Below are positions 37,000 to 49,043 of a stretch of 64,000 nucleotides of DNA, one piece after another. Origin of the DNA: Pelargonium tetragonum (taxonomy: Eukaryota > Streptophyta > Magnoliopsida > Geraniales > Geraniaceae). The position numbers and the translations under genes were made by a program. Every line of letters starts with the position of its first letter. The first letter of the stretch is position 1. The DNA is taken from the NCBI GenBank assembly GCA_036897445.1, contig JAYMTL010000072.1, forward strand, positions 1-64,000, given 5' to 3'. The notes beneath the pieces were generated by a model. It did no database searches. It worked only from the letters and a program-made list of their open reading frames with translations, and had not been told where the DNA came from.

Positions 37000-37310
37000 G
37001 AAGAAATTTTTAGGAAATACTGTTCTCAATCAGGGTAGGAATAGTCTTAGTTGGATATAGGGATTTTTTTGTGTCATGTGTAAAGCAGAGGTAAGTAATA
37101 TAGACTTTGGCAGAGTAAAGAAAAAAATTTTATAGATTTCTTGTTCTTGTAATTACATAGAAAATCTTTATAAATACGCCAAGCCATTTTCATTTTTATT
37201 CTGGCTTTCTCTATTGGGTTTGTGATCAGGAATTCATCAGAAATTCACGGGTCTAAATTTAAAGGGGGAGCAAGGATTATAGAAAGCCCCTCTTTTAGTT
37301 TTAGGAAGAA

Positions 37311-37328
37311 TAATATAAATAATATAAA
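37311..37328 (+). repeat. Perfect 9-bp tandem duplication
   Basis: TAATATAAA occurs twice head to tail. Confidence 0.8.
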
Positions 37329-37995
37329 TTATACTTTTTAATTTGTATTTTAACATAATCTTGGTCGTAGCAATAGCAACAAATAAGGGAAGTTGTCCAG
37401 GAATCTGAGATACAAGGAAAAAGACTAGCTCAGCAAAAAACCTATTTAAGAATAAAAATCTTTATACATACACAGTAAGCTCTTTTAATTAAATAGGGAT
37501 ATAGTAATTAGAAGCTTCATATAAGTAATTTACTCTCGATGAAAGTTGAAAATTAGCTAAATGGAAGGCTTTTCTAGAAAAAACCCAAAACAAAGACTCC
37601 CTTTTCCACAGGAAGAACTCCAGCTTTAAGGTCTACTTGTACTCTGCCTCATTGAAGAAACTTTAAAGAGCAGCTGTGTCTTTTCCTAGCGAGCCTTTGG
37701 TACCCCCTAACATGGTTTAAAATGTGTAAAAGAAGTTTTAATCTAACCCCTTTTTACATTTGTCAACTTTAAAATATACAACCCAGCAGCAAGTAACTTT
37801 CTCGCTATACTTGTGTCTCTTCTTCTTTAAATATTACGTCGCGTTGTATACCTTTGCCGGTGAGAAGAAACTCCTGGAATTCCTCTCCTTCTATATATAT
37901 AATTTCAGTTTACGATACACCAACTTTAGCAAATAATAATTCGTAATCTTGACACCTAAAGGGTACCTTTGCTCACGGAGCTCAGGACTCTAGAC

Positions 37996-38018
37996 ACAGA
38001 TACATTTCCCGTATCTGT
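37996..38018. repeat. Perfect 8-bp hairpin, 7-nt loop
   Basis: ACAGATAC (37996-38003) pairs with GTATCTGT (38011-38018) around ATTTCCC. It is a compact stem-loop with no T-run. Confidence 0.65.
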
Positions 38019-38980
38019 TAAGTGATCAAGACATAGAAGATTGCACTTATTCTTAGTATAAATTCTTTTTCATCAATAAGCGAGTTGAACTTCCGAGGTT
38101 TTTTTATAACACATTTGCTCTATAATTAGCCTGAGGCTTTACAACTATATTTCATAACTTGCACGGGTTGGGGCTGAAACTTAGTGGAAAAACCGACGAT
38201 AGCAACTCAACTTGAGAGTGGAGGAGAGTTAATATGAAGCTAGTAAGTGAATTTTTATACTAACCTTACATTTTTATAGTAACAATAAATAACTACTTCA
38301 TTAGATTAGCATATGGAATTGGAAGTAACAAACCAGAATTCCTAATGGGGTTCCTCTCCTATACGTAATGTATCCGGATTTTGTCTCGTAAGGAAACCAC
38401 GAACTCTGTTTCCAGGAATCAGGAAAACTTTCTTTTAACAAGCGTAGCTCTTCGTTATTCAGAATTAGCAAAAGACTCCTTTTAGAGGGTTGGATAAACA
38501 GAGAGAGTAGGCTTTTATTCCAAGAATAAGAAAAGAAAAAGGTTAGTTTGACACATAAGAATAGCGCTTGAACCAACGATGATAACTCGTTGGGTTGCTC
38601 TAGCACTTGCAAAAGTAAGACCAAATACTCAATAAAGGACCTCCTTAAAAAATCGTAAACATATATTTTTTCTAATTTAGAGGCGTTGTAGTGAAGCGCG
38701 GATAAAAATACATACAAAATTTCCATCTGTGAACGCTAAAAAAAGAAACTTGCCCAGACTCAAAGGAGTTCCGCAAGAGTCCTTTTTACTTAAAAGGATT
38801 AACGCATATCAGCAAAAGCTTGTCTTTTTTACTACTCTATAAGATTGTCCCGATCTATACTATATTAAAGGGATGTTTCGACTCTCTTTCGTTTCATACT
38901 ACTATTTCAAATATAACACTAAATAAATTATTTAAGAAAGCCAGGTCTTGCATGTGCGCTATAACATGCTTTTGGCCCCT

Positions 38981-39000
38981 ATATAATATATATATATATT
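38981..39000. repeat. AT dinucleotide stretch
   Basis: An ATATAATATATATATATATT run of simple sequence. Confidence 0.8.
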
Positions 39001-40359
39001 CTCCTCCTATAAAGCATGCAAAAAGAAACCTAATTGATTAAAGACTTATTTGACAGAGTTCTATACTCGAATATTTGTGCTTAAAAAGCTTATATAAAAG
39101 TATGGGGTAACCCAATATCCTAAATCACTAGACTCTTATATGAAAAGTTTCTCTACTAAACCAAAACGCAGAGGTTGGGTTTACCGCAAAGTAAAGAGCA
39201 TTTTTATGTAACTATATTGAAGGCATTTTATACCTAATATACAAGGTTTTATGCTAGCGTTCTACAGGTATGCCTGTAATATCCGGGAATTCTTTAACTT
39301 AATAAGGAAGGTGCCTCTCTGTGTGAATTTATATAGGATACTTGTAAACCCCCTAAAAGCTATAGAAAGACTCCTAATCTCTCTGGTAAATAGGGCTCTT
39401 TCTTCCCCCAGTGGGCCCTTTTAGCATTAGTTAGCGGGCGTAAGAAGTCTTCAATTTATATACTTTGCTACCCGAGAAACTTTATTAGTTATTAGTATAG
39501 TATCAATCAAAGCTTTTGAAGTATTCCATAAGGGGCCCCTATCCGGTTTTCTTAATAGATGTTCTAAGCAGATAGAGAACTTTACACAATGGGAGTCCCT
39601 TAAATGTTTTGCGTTGTTTAGGCTTAAGACTCCTTTTGAGAGGTAAGGATTTGAGCTGTTTATCGTATCCAGTTTAGTGAAAATTGTTGAAGTTTGGGCA
39701 GGGAAATACGAATAAATTGACATATTTTTCTACTAAGAGTTAAGCCCAGTGTTTAGTGTTTTCTAAGTAGCTGATTCAGATCCTTGTTTTAGGTAGTTAG
39801 ATTTTCGAGGAGAGATACGAGCTTCTATTTTATTTGCTTTTTTAATAAGTTATTGACTAGAGAATTTGAAAAACTATTCACAGGTAAATTTCAGTGCTCT
39901 GAACCACATACTTAACTGCCCTTTTTTCGTTGTTATCTAAACTCTTTCTAATCAGCCTACGTCTATCTAAGTGTTTCCTAATTTTCCGGTAAGTTACTAT
40001 ATAAAAAGCTACAAATTTTGTCTGGTAGGAGTACCCACCCAATTTTTATAAGGATTTTAACTTTTTACAGTAGTGTTATCAATAAAAGTCATAAAACGGA
40101 ATCCTATTGACTGAGTACAATAAAAGGTACTTAGGCACCTTACTAGACTGCATATAAAACGCGGTACAAGATATTCTTTTTTCTCTGGCTCAAAGCGAGC
40201 AAGCTTTCGAAAACGATATGTTTAACAAGAATTGAGGTTCTTCCTTTTTATGACTAATGACTAAATTTCTTTACCTGGGAAACTTGGTAATATAAGAAGC
40301 ACTTGTAAAAAGGTCAAAAATCCCCCTTATCCAGTACCCCCTTTTTAATCTCTATAATC

Positions 40360-40381
40360 GCTGCAACGGCGAGGTTGCAGC
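40360..40381. repeat. Perfect GC-rich 8-bp hairpin, 6-nt loop
   Basis: GCTGCAAC (40360-40367) pairs with GTTGCAGC (40374-40381) around GGCGAG. It is among the most stable-looking small hairpins in the window and stands out in AT-rich flanks. It could be a structured RNA element or a mobile GC-rich hairpin; no gene neighbours help decide. Confidence 0.7.
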
Positions 40382-43300
40382 AGTCTTGAAAATGTGTGAA
40401 TACTTTCTCTTATCTTTCATACATATTGGGGAATCTCAATTTCTGCGGAAAGATATGCATGGGTGTCCCTAAGCCTTATTCAATTAAGAAATTTAGGATG
40501 GGACTTGACTCCCAATTCCACGGCACATAAGTTATAAAACTTTTTCTTAAATTATATAACAAAAAAGGGGAATACCTGACGGAAGAAAGGCGCTTAGTAT
40601 ATATTTATTATTCTCCCCAAAACTGGATGAAACTGCAGCCGCTTAAACAAAGATTCAGAATTAGAAGGAGCCCCTTTTTTAGTATAGGCAAGAAAATAAC
40701 ACATGGTTTCCTTTTGATGGGGCCTATACTAGCGGCAACAAAATAAAGTGAAATCCTTATGGCAGAAGTCCCTTTGGTATTCTCTTAGCTGACTTAGTCT
40801 TTTTTATTAGGGATTTTTACGCTTACGGGTACCTTCTAAAATGAAAATAGAAATTCGCCCTTAAGCTTTTTTTAATCAAAAAGGGACCCTTTAAAATATG
40901 CGCTGATTTAACAAACAGCACAAGTAAAGGGTTCCATATCTAAGTGCAAGAAAAACTCGAAATGATCCTGCTAAAAAAGCAATTCAGAGATAAAAAGTAT
41001 ACAATCACTTAAAAGACGCAGGCTTTACGCTTATAAAGGGCCTTCGAGCAACGAAGCCTAAAAAACTAAAAAGAAAGAGCAAAAAAGCTCTTTATCCGGA
41101 GAACCTTTTTTGTGATGTTAAGAGTTCTACACCAAGTTTTAGAGACCTCTAAGACAAAATCTTACTAAGATGATGTTGATATCTTTAGTTTATTTGCCAA
41201 AAAGAGGTCCTCTATCCCTATAGAACTTTTATGAGATTAAGTAATTGTGGGTAAACTAGTGGAAGCCCTTCCCGTAAATTTGATTCAATTTCTAAAAACT
41301 TTATAGAGTAAAAACGTGTTAATAATAACCGGCCAAAAGTCCTAGTTTTAGGCACTACTGTTAGAGAGACTCGAGTGTCTCCGGGTGTTTGTCACGAATA
41401 GATAGAGTGTAGATTAATAGTTTTATTCAGAAATGCTTTTGTACCTCAAAGGAAAAGTTTTTTTGGCATATCGGGAGGTTCAAATAAAAGGGGCTTTTAA
41501 GAGAAAGCTTTGCCTATTGGATAAGTAAGAACTATATTGCTTTGCTGCAACACGAGAGTACTAGCAACCCTCGTTTAGAGTTTCCGTGGGGCTCCCAATT
41601 CCTTCCGGAACTAGTTAGATTTTGGTAAAAGTAGCTAATACCATCTTAATATATGGACGATCCAAGATTCAGATATAAAGCCTTTACGATTCACAACAAG
41701 GAGAACCGTATGAGGACATATTCACAAGAGGTGTATCCTGTAGCAAAGTAACACTTGTATCCGCCGGATTCTCCTTTCTTTTTAAGGGAGAGTTAAGACA
41801 AAAAAAAACGAACTTTACTACTCCTTGTAACCACCCTCTTTGATACGCGGGTTTCCTTAAGTAGAACTCCGTTAGCCTATACATTTAGAGTATAACTACA
41901 GGGAGATTCTAGCTTCATTGTAGGCGCTTTTGAGGTCTTCTTAAAAATTTTAGATTAGATCTAATAAGTAACGTGTAGGTAGGGCTGGCTTAACAGCTGT
42001 CGTGCCCTTGGGTTGCTGGGAAGTAAGAACTTAAGTTTTAAGAGAAAGTGCATATCCATCTTAAAGAGAATTCCTAGATGTATCATGGAAAGTTGAAGCG
42101 GCAATGCTCGATAGCTATGGTTTATCTTAATTTGTAAGCCCCTTATATAATGCTCTAGTCGCTCTCTGTTAGTCAAGGAATATCTTGTAAAATTCCGGAC
42201 CTCAATATTTGCTTAGATTCTTATCGAACGCATTTTTCGAATACTCTAAATTTACGCCCCGTTACCAGGATTATCTTGTTGTAGATTTCATTTAATGTGG
42301 ATATAGAAGTTTGTATTCTAGCTTCAACTCGAAGGTATTATACCAAACCTCATTACCGTGACCACTTGTGTATGCCCCGGGAACCCCGTTTATTGCATCT
42401 CTCCGCGATAAGTAACTCCTTTTTGTTTGTGAAAAGTGAGAGGGTCGTGCATGATTAGGAAACCTTAGTCATTTTCAAGATAGTCTGCTATTAGTATGAT
42501 TCAGGCCCCCTCTAGGACTCCTTGCTGAGAAAACTTTTTTAATTTAAGAACTTTAGCTAAATCTAGGTAATAGTGGATTCAAGAAATTTATTAAACCCTT
42601 TCCATGACGACTAAAAGGTTGACTTTTATTAAAAAAACGAGGTAACAAAGTTACTAAAGTCTCATTATTAAATAAGAATTTTTTCAAAACCTAAAAAATT
42701 TCGTGTAATACCCCTTTTTGACTTACCTAAACAAATCCTACTTTACTAGAAACCCAATTTTTAATAATAAGCTAAACTATCTTTTACGCGACCCCTATAC
42801 TAATAAGTTTTCAGAAAGCCCTTACTATCTTACTATATATAGTAAAACTGAAGTAAATCTTTAAAAATGTAGAATCCTACGTGAGGGATCCGTAGGGCGC
42901 CCTTAAAGTGTATAGATTCGTCTAATTAGCTCATTTTTAAGAGTATCCTCGATACAGAGAGAGCTCGTAGCTATCCGAACCATATTAATTAAACGCATTA
43001 TTAAGTAATAAAGATAACTAAGTAAAAGCATATTTAGCCTTATAATCCAAGAATTTGGTTGCTCGGCAATTTTCTAAGTCCATAACTTGAGGCTTTGATC
43101 GAGCTCTTTTTCCTTTATAGTAATAATTAATAAGGCATGCTAGTTCATTTTATCAATACATGAATTAATTCAAAACTTATTGTCCGCCTGATTTAGTGCA
43201 CTATAACGTTACTTAGTGACTCCCGAAGTCTTTTGGATATTTTAATACTCGATTTTGCTATCCGCTTTTTTGCATATCATATTCCTGTTTCTTTTTATAC

Positions 43301-43629
43301 GTAGAGGTTTCCTTAGGCTCAGCTCCTTACAGGTCTTTTTGAATAAGAGGTCAGTTGTTGAAGTGTCAGCACTCAGTTCTTTACAATTCCATTTGTATGC
43401 TTGTATCAAAATAATTTAAATTAAGCCTCCTCTTATCTTTCTTTTTCTTATAACTTTTAGAAATCCTTTGAGGATCCTGAGATGTTTTCGAGTTTCCTAC
43501 TCAATTTATTGGAGTTATGAATGCGTCTCTTATCCCTATCTTTCCCCTTGTTTCTGAACCAAAGCAAATAGTCGATGGGTGGATAGTTCCGCATTTTATT
43601 AAACACTTTTGAAGACCCAATTTCTAAGC

Positions 43630-43660
43630 ATTGACTATAGCCATGTAACAAGAATCTCTT
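43630..43660 (-). repeat. 31-bp repeat, copy in minus orientation; SSU rRNA-like word
   Basis: The reverse complement matches 60977-61007 at 30 of 31 bases. It contains CATGGCTATAGTCA, close to the conserved small-subunit rRNA word CATGGCTGTCGTCA. Downstream on the minus strand comes GAAATTGGGT, which recalls GAAATGTTGGGT that follows in bacterial 16S rRNA. See the finding for the rRNA-fragment idea. Confidence 0.55.
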
Positions 43661-44702
43661 AAGCAGTCATTTTATTTAATAAGGGAAAAGGACAACCTTA
43701 GGAATGGGTTTAGTCTCGAGCCTGAATAGCAGCTGCTTTGAAAAATTTGTTTTTAGTACGCTTAGGTAGGGGCTTCTTTCGCGGTTATGATTACTTGAAG
43801 TCAGTCAAAGCCCCTATGTTATGTAGACCTATATTCTTTCCATGGTTTTTACTGTTGTAAATTCAGCGCAGCTGCTGTTTAGAATTCTAGGAATATTCTC
43901 TTTTTATATGCCTAGTGGGAAAGGAGGAACCTAATAAAGTACGAATATCTCAGTAAAGTGAGTGTGCAAAAGGTGTTTACGCACGTCTGCTCGATAATAA
44001 AGGGTTCAAGAAGCTTTTGCTATAGTAAGAATATATTTTATAAAAAGTGTTTTTTTAATAAATCGAAACCGAATTCTAAGGCTGTTTTTGTATAAACCAA
44101 ATCTAACTTTTATTTATATACTTATTGGACTCTGCTCTATCAATGTTTAAAGGACCTGAGCATTAGATAGTTAGTGAAGCGGGGCTTTAATTCCTATTTG
44201 AGCTTGGCCCTATAAAATGAGAGTTTGGTGATTGAAATTCCAGAACCCTCTTGGAACTTTATATAAATGAAATACGAGCCCTCGTTTAGCATTGACCAAG
44301 CGACCTTAGTTCTTTTCTCTAAGAAGTTCCAAAAGCCTCAAGCATCTCTTACAAACTAGCGCCCAATTAAGAAACTTAGAACAACTTTATGATTCTGCTT
44401 TTAGTGTTTTAAACTAAAGTCGCTAGGATAGGAGGGGCTAATAATAAATATCTTTATAGTGAGATAGTGAGGTCCTGGTTTTATCTTAAAGAGCATCCCT
44501 TTATCGGGTAAGCTGGGCAATACTTCTTATGCTACATTTTAACTTAATTAAAGAACTCTAGAGACTTTTGTCTTGGTAAGGGAAACTAACCAAGCTACAA
44601 GCAACGTATATTCAAAGACCAGGCTACCTCGGTAAAGAATTGAGAACAATAAATAACAGGATAAATAAAAATGTATGCAAATCCGTGTGGTCGAAAAAGA
44701 GC

Positions 44703-44789
44703 TTTCCCTTAAGTCAAGCTGTTTAGAACCTACTGGCCCGTGTCCTGTTAACGGGCGCTCTGCCTCGATAAAAACTAGGCTTAGGGAAA
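44703..44789 (-). ncRNA. Possible tRNA-like nested stem structure
   Basis: The outer arms TTTCCCT (44703-44709) and AGGGAAA (44783-44789) are a perfect 7-bp pair, like an acceptor stem. Inside, GCCT (44762-44765) pairs with AGGC (44777-44780) with an 11-nt loop, in the place of a D-arm when read on the minus strand. A GCCCGT/ACGGGC hairpin (44736-44741 with 44751-44756) stands in the anticodon-arm place but has a 9-nt loop instead of 7. The T-arm is weak: only AGT/ACT closes it, though the minus strand reads GGTTCTAAA there. It may be a decayed tRNA, a tRNA-like element or chance nesting of stems. Confidence 0.3.
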
Positions 44790-44960
44790 TCTGCTATTCA
44801 AACCCAGCACGAATTAAATAGGATCTATAAAGGAGCGCGTAAATCTTTAAAACGGAGAATCAGAGCCCCTCTAAAGGCGGGTTTTTGCTTTTAGAAAGCG
44901 GCCTTAGAATGCGTTTACTTAAAAGGAACCGAGATAAACAGGGCCGCCTTTTATTGCTTA

Positions 44961-44980
44961 TTATCTTAGCTTATCTTAGC
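44961..44980 (+). repeat. Perfect 10-bp tandem duplication
   Basis: TTATCTTAGC occurs twice head to tail. Confidence 0.85.
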
Positions 44981-45561
44981 AAAGTGTGCCCTAAAGTCTT
45001 TAAACTTCGCCGTAATAAAGCAGCAATCTTGAAATTCCATCTCTAACTTCTAAAATAGACAATATTTGCAATTAAAAAATTTTAAGTGACTAAAAAGGAA
45101 AACCTAGCCTTCTTGTTTACACTTGCTGCGTTATCAACAACATAACTAAATTGGAACCCGCAACTTTAAGTTTTAGAGTTCTAGGGCCCGAACCCTTGAC
45201 TTTTATTCAAAATGAAGTAACGATTCACCGGACCTCTTAAGCTCTAGGGTTTGCTTGTAATAAATTAGTAAATGCTAAAGCTGGGTCCTCCAAAGCATAC
45301 TTATAGAATACCTTTTGCCAAGTTACTTATTAAAAGGCTCCCTTATTTGAGATCCATATGAGTTTCTTTTTGAACTAAGTGTAAGCGTTAAGGATACGAA
45401 GAATTTCTTTAAGCTTGCTATTTTAAAGTTAAAGCTAAAGCTTTACCTTAGCGTCGCAAGCATTAAAATTAAAGAGGGACCGCTATAAATACTCTAAAGG
45501 AGCTCTTTTTTGCCCCTACATTAAAGCATTTACTCAAGTTTGACTTTAGAGATATATCCTC

Positions 45562-45579
45562 TTAAATTAGTTAAATTAG
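45562..45579 (+). repeat. Perfect 9-bp tandem duplication
   Basis: TTAAATTAG occurs twice, followed by a third, looser TTAAGTTAG at about 45585. Confidence 0.8.
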
Positions 45580-45782
45580 TATAGTTAAGTTAGTTTAAGG
45601 TTCTTAATTGAAGGCAAGCATAATGTATTAAACGGAATAAATTTATGCTTTTCCGCTTAACCCAGGGCTTCTTTTTTCTGGAGCCTTTATTCGAGAATCT
45701 TTGAAGCTTAAGTCGCGTCAAATCGAGGAAGGTTTTAAAACCAACCGAGAGACTAAAAATAGTACTTATTTTCGGAATGTAT

Positions 45783-45858
45783 CCTAATTCTCAAGATTTG
45801 AACCCTAGGAATAAAGTCTTGATAACTAGAGCTCTACCTTAAAAATTTTAAGAGTAGG
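45783..45858 (-). other. Decayed tRNA-like stretch
   Basis: On the minus strand the stretch spans 76 nt. It has GGTAGAGC (a D-arm word) followed by CTCTAG, and later AGGGTTCAAATCTTG, a T-arm-like word. CCTA/TAGG ends pair over four bases. Stems are incomplete and the spacing between acceptor and D-arm is not canonical, so a functional tRNA is unlikely. It could be a tRNA pseudogene or coincidence. Confidence 0.25.
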
Positions 45859-48250
45859 CCCTTTCTTCTTAGTAGTTACATTTACTATGCTAGAGTGAGA
45901 TATGACAATCTATTTACTCTACCCAACGCCCGATACTATATATGATATGCCAAACAGACTAAGTTTAGTTTTTCCGCTTTTATATCTATCTAAGAGCATA
46001 AAGTTATTACCTCAAAATTCTATGACAAAATCCTTGTAACGAAAACAGACGGCTTCATTTTATATAATAGATACGCTCAAAAACTTTTTCACAAAGCAGT
46101 AAGATTCTCTAATACCTTGTTATGGTAAATACTATACAATAAACGACTTCTCTTATTACATACGGGGCTACTCCTATATCTATAGTGTAAGACGTATTAT
46201 GTCTTATAGAGAAAATGAATACCCAATTCTATATAAAGGGTTTTGAACCTGGGGCTGCCTATTATACACTATTCCAAGTAAAGGGGGTTTCACTGCAAAA
46301 AAACTATATTAATAGTCGCCCACTATAAGGAAGGCTAAAAGTCAAACAATAATAACCAGTCTCGGGAAAAGATAAACAAAATTAGAAATACAGGAGTAAG
46401 GACACTCCTTAACAACATTAAGAAAAGAACTAAAAATGAATCTGAATAACTCAAGGATTTTCGGAGTAGCATTAAGCCTTTTAAAAATGAAAAAGGGGTC
46501 CTTAGAGTAAGGAGAAATGCGAGTTACGAGCTCTTCTTTGGGAATTTACTATACTAGTACCACCCTGAGGGAGGTATATAACCGAGCTCTTATTTAACTA
46601 TTATTTTAGCGGGGTTTTGCATTCATTTTATCTGAAACGCAGGGTACTTGTTTTAAGATTTGCGAGACTTTTGTAATATACCAAGATTGGTAGAACGCAT
46701 AATTTAGGAATCCGGAATAGTAACTTGTAAGCTTAAAAACTAAGGAAATTGAGAATCGTATAGTCGTTTTAGTTTAGTATAGATAGAAACCTTTAAGGCT
46801 TTGCTAATTATATTGAACTGTGATGAGCCAAGTGCAAGTCCCTTATCCTAAATTTGAGTCTCTTTTGAAGTACAAGGAAACCTTTGGAGTACTCTCTAAA
46901 GGAATTTAATACCCTTACTAAAAACATACTATTAAACGGGGACTTGCTTTTTGTGGAACCCGGGATTGGTAGACTAACGCTATAAGTTTTTTTGAGTTGT
47001 GGTCAACATAGATTCTATTTCAATAATAAACGAGAGAGGCTAATATTTCTACATTCGAAAAAACCCCCTTTTGAATTTCCAAGAGCTATGACTAGAATTC
47101 TGTTATATTTTATTTAAGAAAATCTACTAATAAGCGATATTAGTAACTGAATTTAGATAAGAGGGGTAGACTGCCCGCGGAACAACTTTCTAACAAGGAA
47201 CTTTTTTATACTTTTGAAAAAGAAAAAGTGTCCCTTATGGAGGGTTCTAAGAAGAGATATCTCATCAAAAATTAGAAACTTTGAGGAGGACTTGTAAAAT
47301 ATTAAATTTACTGGATTTGAGTAGAGGTTTTATACCTTTATAAAAAAAAGCTTTGAAACGAAGTAAGAAAGTAACTAGCAACTAAAAAAGGAACAATTAA
47401 CGTAAAAGCTTCCCGGAAATGCAAGAACTTTTTACTCTATATGTGGAGTAGATTCTCCTTAACAACTTGAAGTCCAGGCTCTTACTACTTCGTGAAAGGA
47501 GTCACTTACGTCCTTAAAAATGAAAATATACTTCGAAATTCTCAAGATACAAAGTTTTACTAATAGGTTACATAACAGCACCTGTTTTATAACCGGCATG
47601 CGAAAAGGGCTAGGGCTATAGACGCCGCTTTTTTGTAAGAGTTTCTAAATCAAAGTTGTGCCGCACACGAACTCAGTATTGTTATTAAAAAGTCAAGAAA
47701 GTCTCGCTTTTAGATTTATATCCTTACGAATTCTGTGTACAATACACAAGAATTTTTGGCTGGGTGCGTAAATCATATGTACTTAGTTATGGGGGAGCCT
47801 CTTGAATAGTATAACTTTCTTTTTATTGAAAGGGTTTTTCCTTTTACATTAATAAAAAAGACAAAGTATTTTGAGACCTTTAGGTTCTATTTTCTAAAAG
47901 AGTTATAATAAGTCCCGGGTTCAAAACTCATAAAAAGTGTCGTACTTATATCTACCTTGAATTTGTCATAAAATAAATAGCAATTTTTGAATATAGCAAG
48001 GGTCCCGATAAAAACAAGAAAATAACAACCTCGCATACTGTGCCGTAATATCGAAAAATGAAATAAGTTTCCTTTCGAAAAAGTCAAATCACTTAGAGAA
48101 AACTTTTATATAAAAACTGTGAAATAGCCGCTTCTGAAAAGGAAAGTCTTATCTCTTAATTTAATATGGTGGCGGGGCGTAATTCCCTAGGAACAAATAC
48201 TGATAAGAAAGGTAAGACCCTATACAAATAAAAAGAGGGAAACCTCTTAC

Positions 48251-48268
48251 AAAGCAGGCAAAGCAGGA
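48251..48268 (+). repeat. 9-bp tandem duplication
   Basis: AAAGCAGGC is followed by AAAGCAGGA; eight of nine bases are identical. Confidence 0.75.
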
Positions 48269-48683
48269 GTACTACAATATTGCGATACCTTTGAGAAATG
48301 CTTTTGAATCAAAAAAAGTAAAGGGGCACATTTCTAAATAGAATATATCACAATGTCTTACCTTTTGAGTACGCATAATGCGCCTTAACTTATGAGTTTC
48401 TAGAGTTGAGGTCGGCAAAGAAATCTCTTAAATAGAATTTTTTGCGCCTCTTTAAACCTACAGCTAATAAGCGAGCCCTTGACTTGCGAGATTCTTACGA
48501 AATTTGTGGTTTAACTGTTAAAATATACCGACGGTATACACAATATCCCCGAGGACTCCTATAAAACCCTAAAAAGCTCCTTTTTAGTCTTTCTGATTCA
48601 AATATTCTATCTAGGAGTTACCTTAGTTAGAAAGAACCTTTTATAATTTTGTAAATACAGTGAATCGTAAATATAAACTTCCT

Positions 48684-48699
48684 CCGGGTCGATACTCGG
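48684..48699. repeat. 5-bp GC hairpin, T-arm-like
   Basis: CCGGG-TCGATA-CTCGG closes a 6-nt loop with one G-T pair. A second T-arm look-alike lies 26 bases downstream at 48725-48741 (GTAGG-TTCAAGT-CGTAC, four of five pairs). Confidence 0.35.
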
Positions 48700-49031
48700 T
48701 AATACAGGAGCCTCGTCCATCGAAGTAGGTTCAAGTCGTACTTAGCTCCGTTTTTACTGACAGTAAAAGGTCTAATTATTTAAGTTACGAGTACAAGAAA
48801 TCCTTCCTATCTACTTTAAGACTTTTATTAGTCTATAATTTTCTACTCCGTTTGAACAAGCCAAAAGGAAGCTCCTTAAAAAAGTCCCCTTTTACATAGT
48901 AAGTACAATTAATAAACCAGCGAGCTGCCCCGTAGTCACGTCACTATTATTTTTAGATCTGTTCAAAGCGGACCCCTAAGGTGCTCTAAGATCCCCCTTG
49001 TAAGATATCCTTTAAAACTTTAATCCTGATT

Positions 49032-49043
49032 AAAGCCGCGCAA
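49032..49043 (+). repeat. GC-rich 12-mer AAAGCCGCGCAA, copy 1
   Basis: This is an exact copy of a word also at 52159 and 62649, all in plus orientation; a shortened reverse copy (GCGCGGCTT) is at 63512. The word is GC-rich in AT-rich DNA. Flanks differ. Confidence 0.55.

Noticed and set aside
38301-38726. Longest open frame in the window, 141 codons, minus strand.
   Set aside because: At about 35% G+C an open frame of this length is not surprising in 64 kb over six frames. The translation is rich in Leu, Ser, Phe and Tyr, shows no domain, signal or membrane pattern of a known family, and has no gene-like neighbours.
38755-38785. ACTCAAAGGAGTTCCGC, like the SSU rRNA word ACTCAAAGGAATTGACGG.
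   Set aside because: The match stops after ten bases and breaks at the positions that are most conserved.
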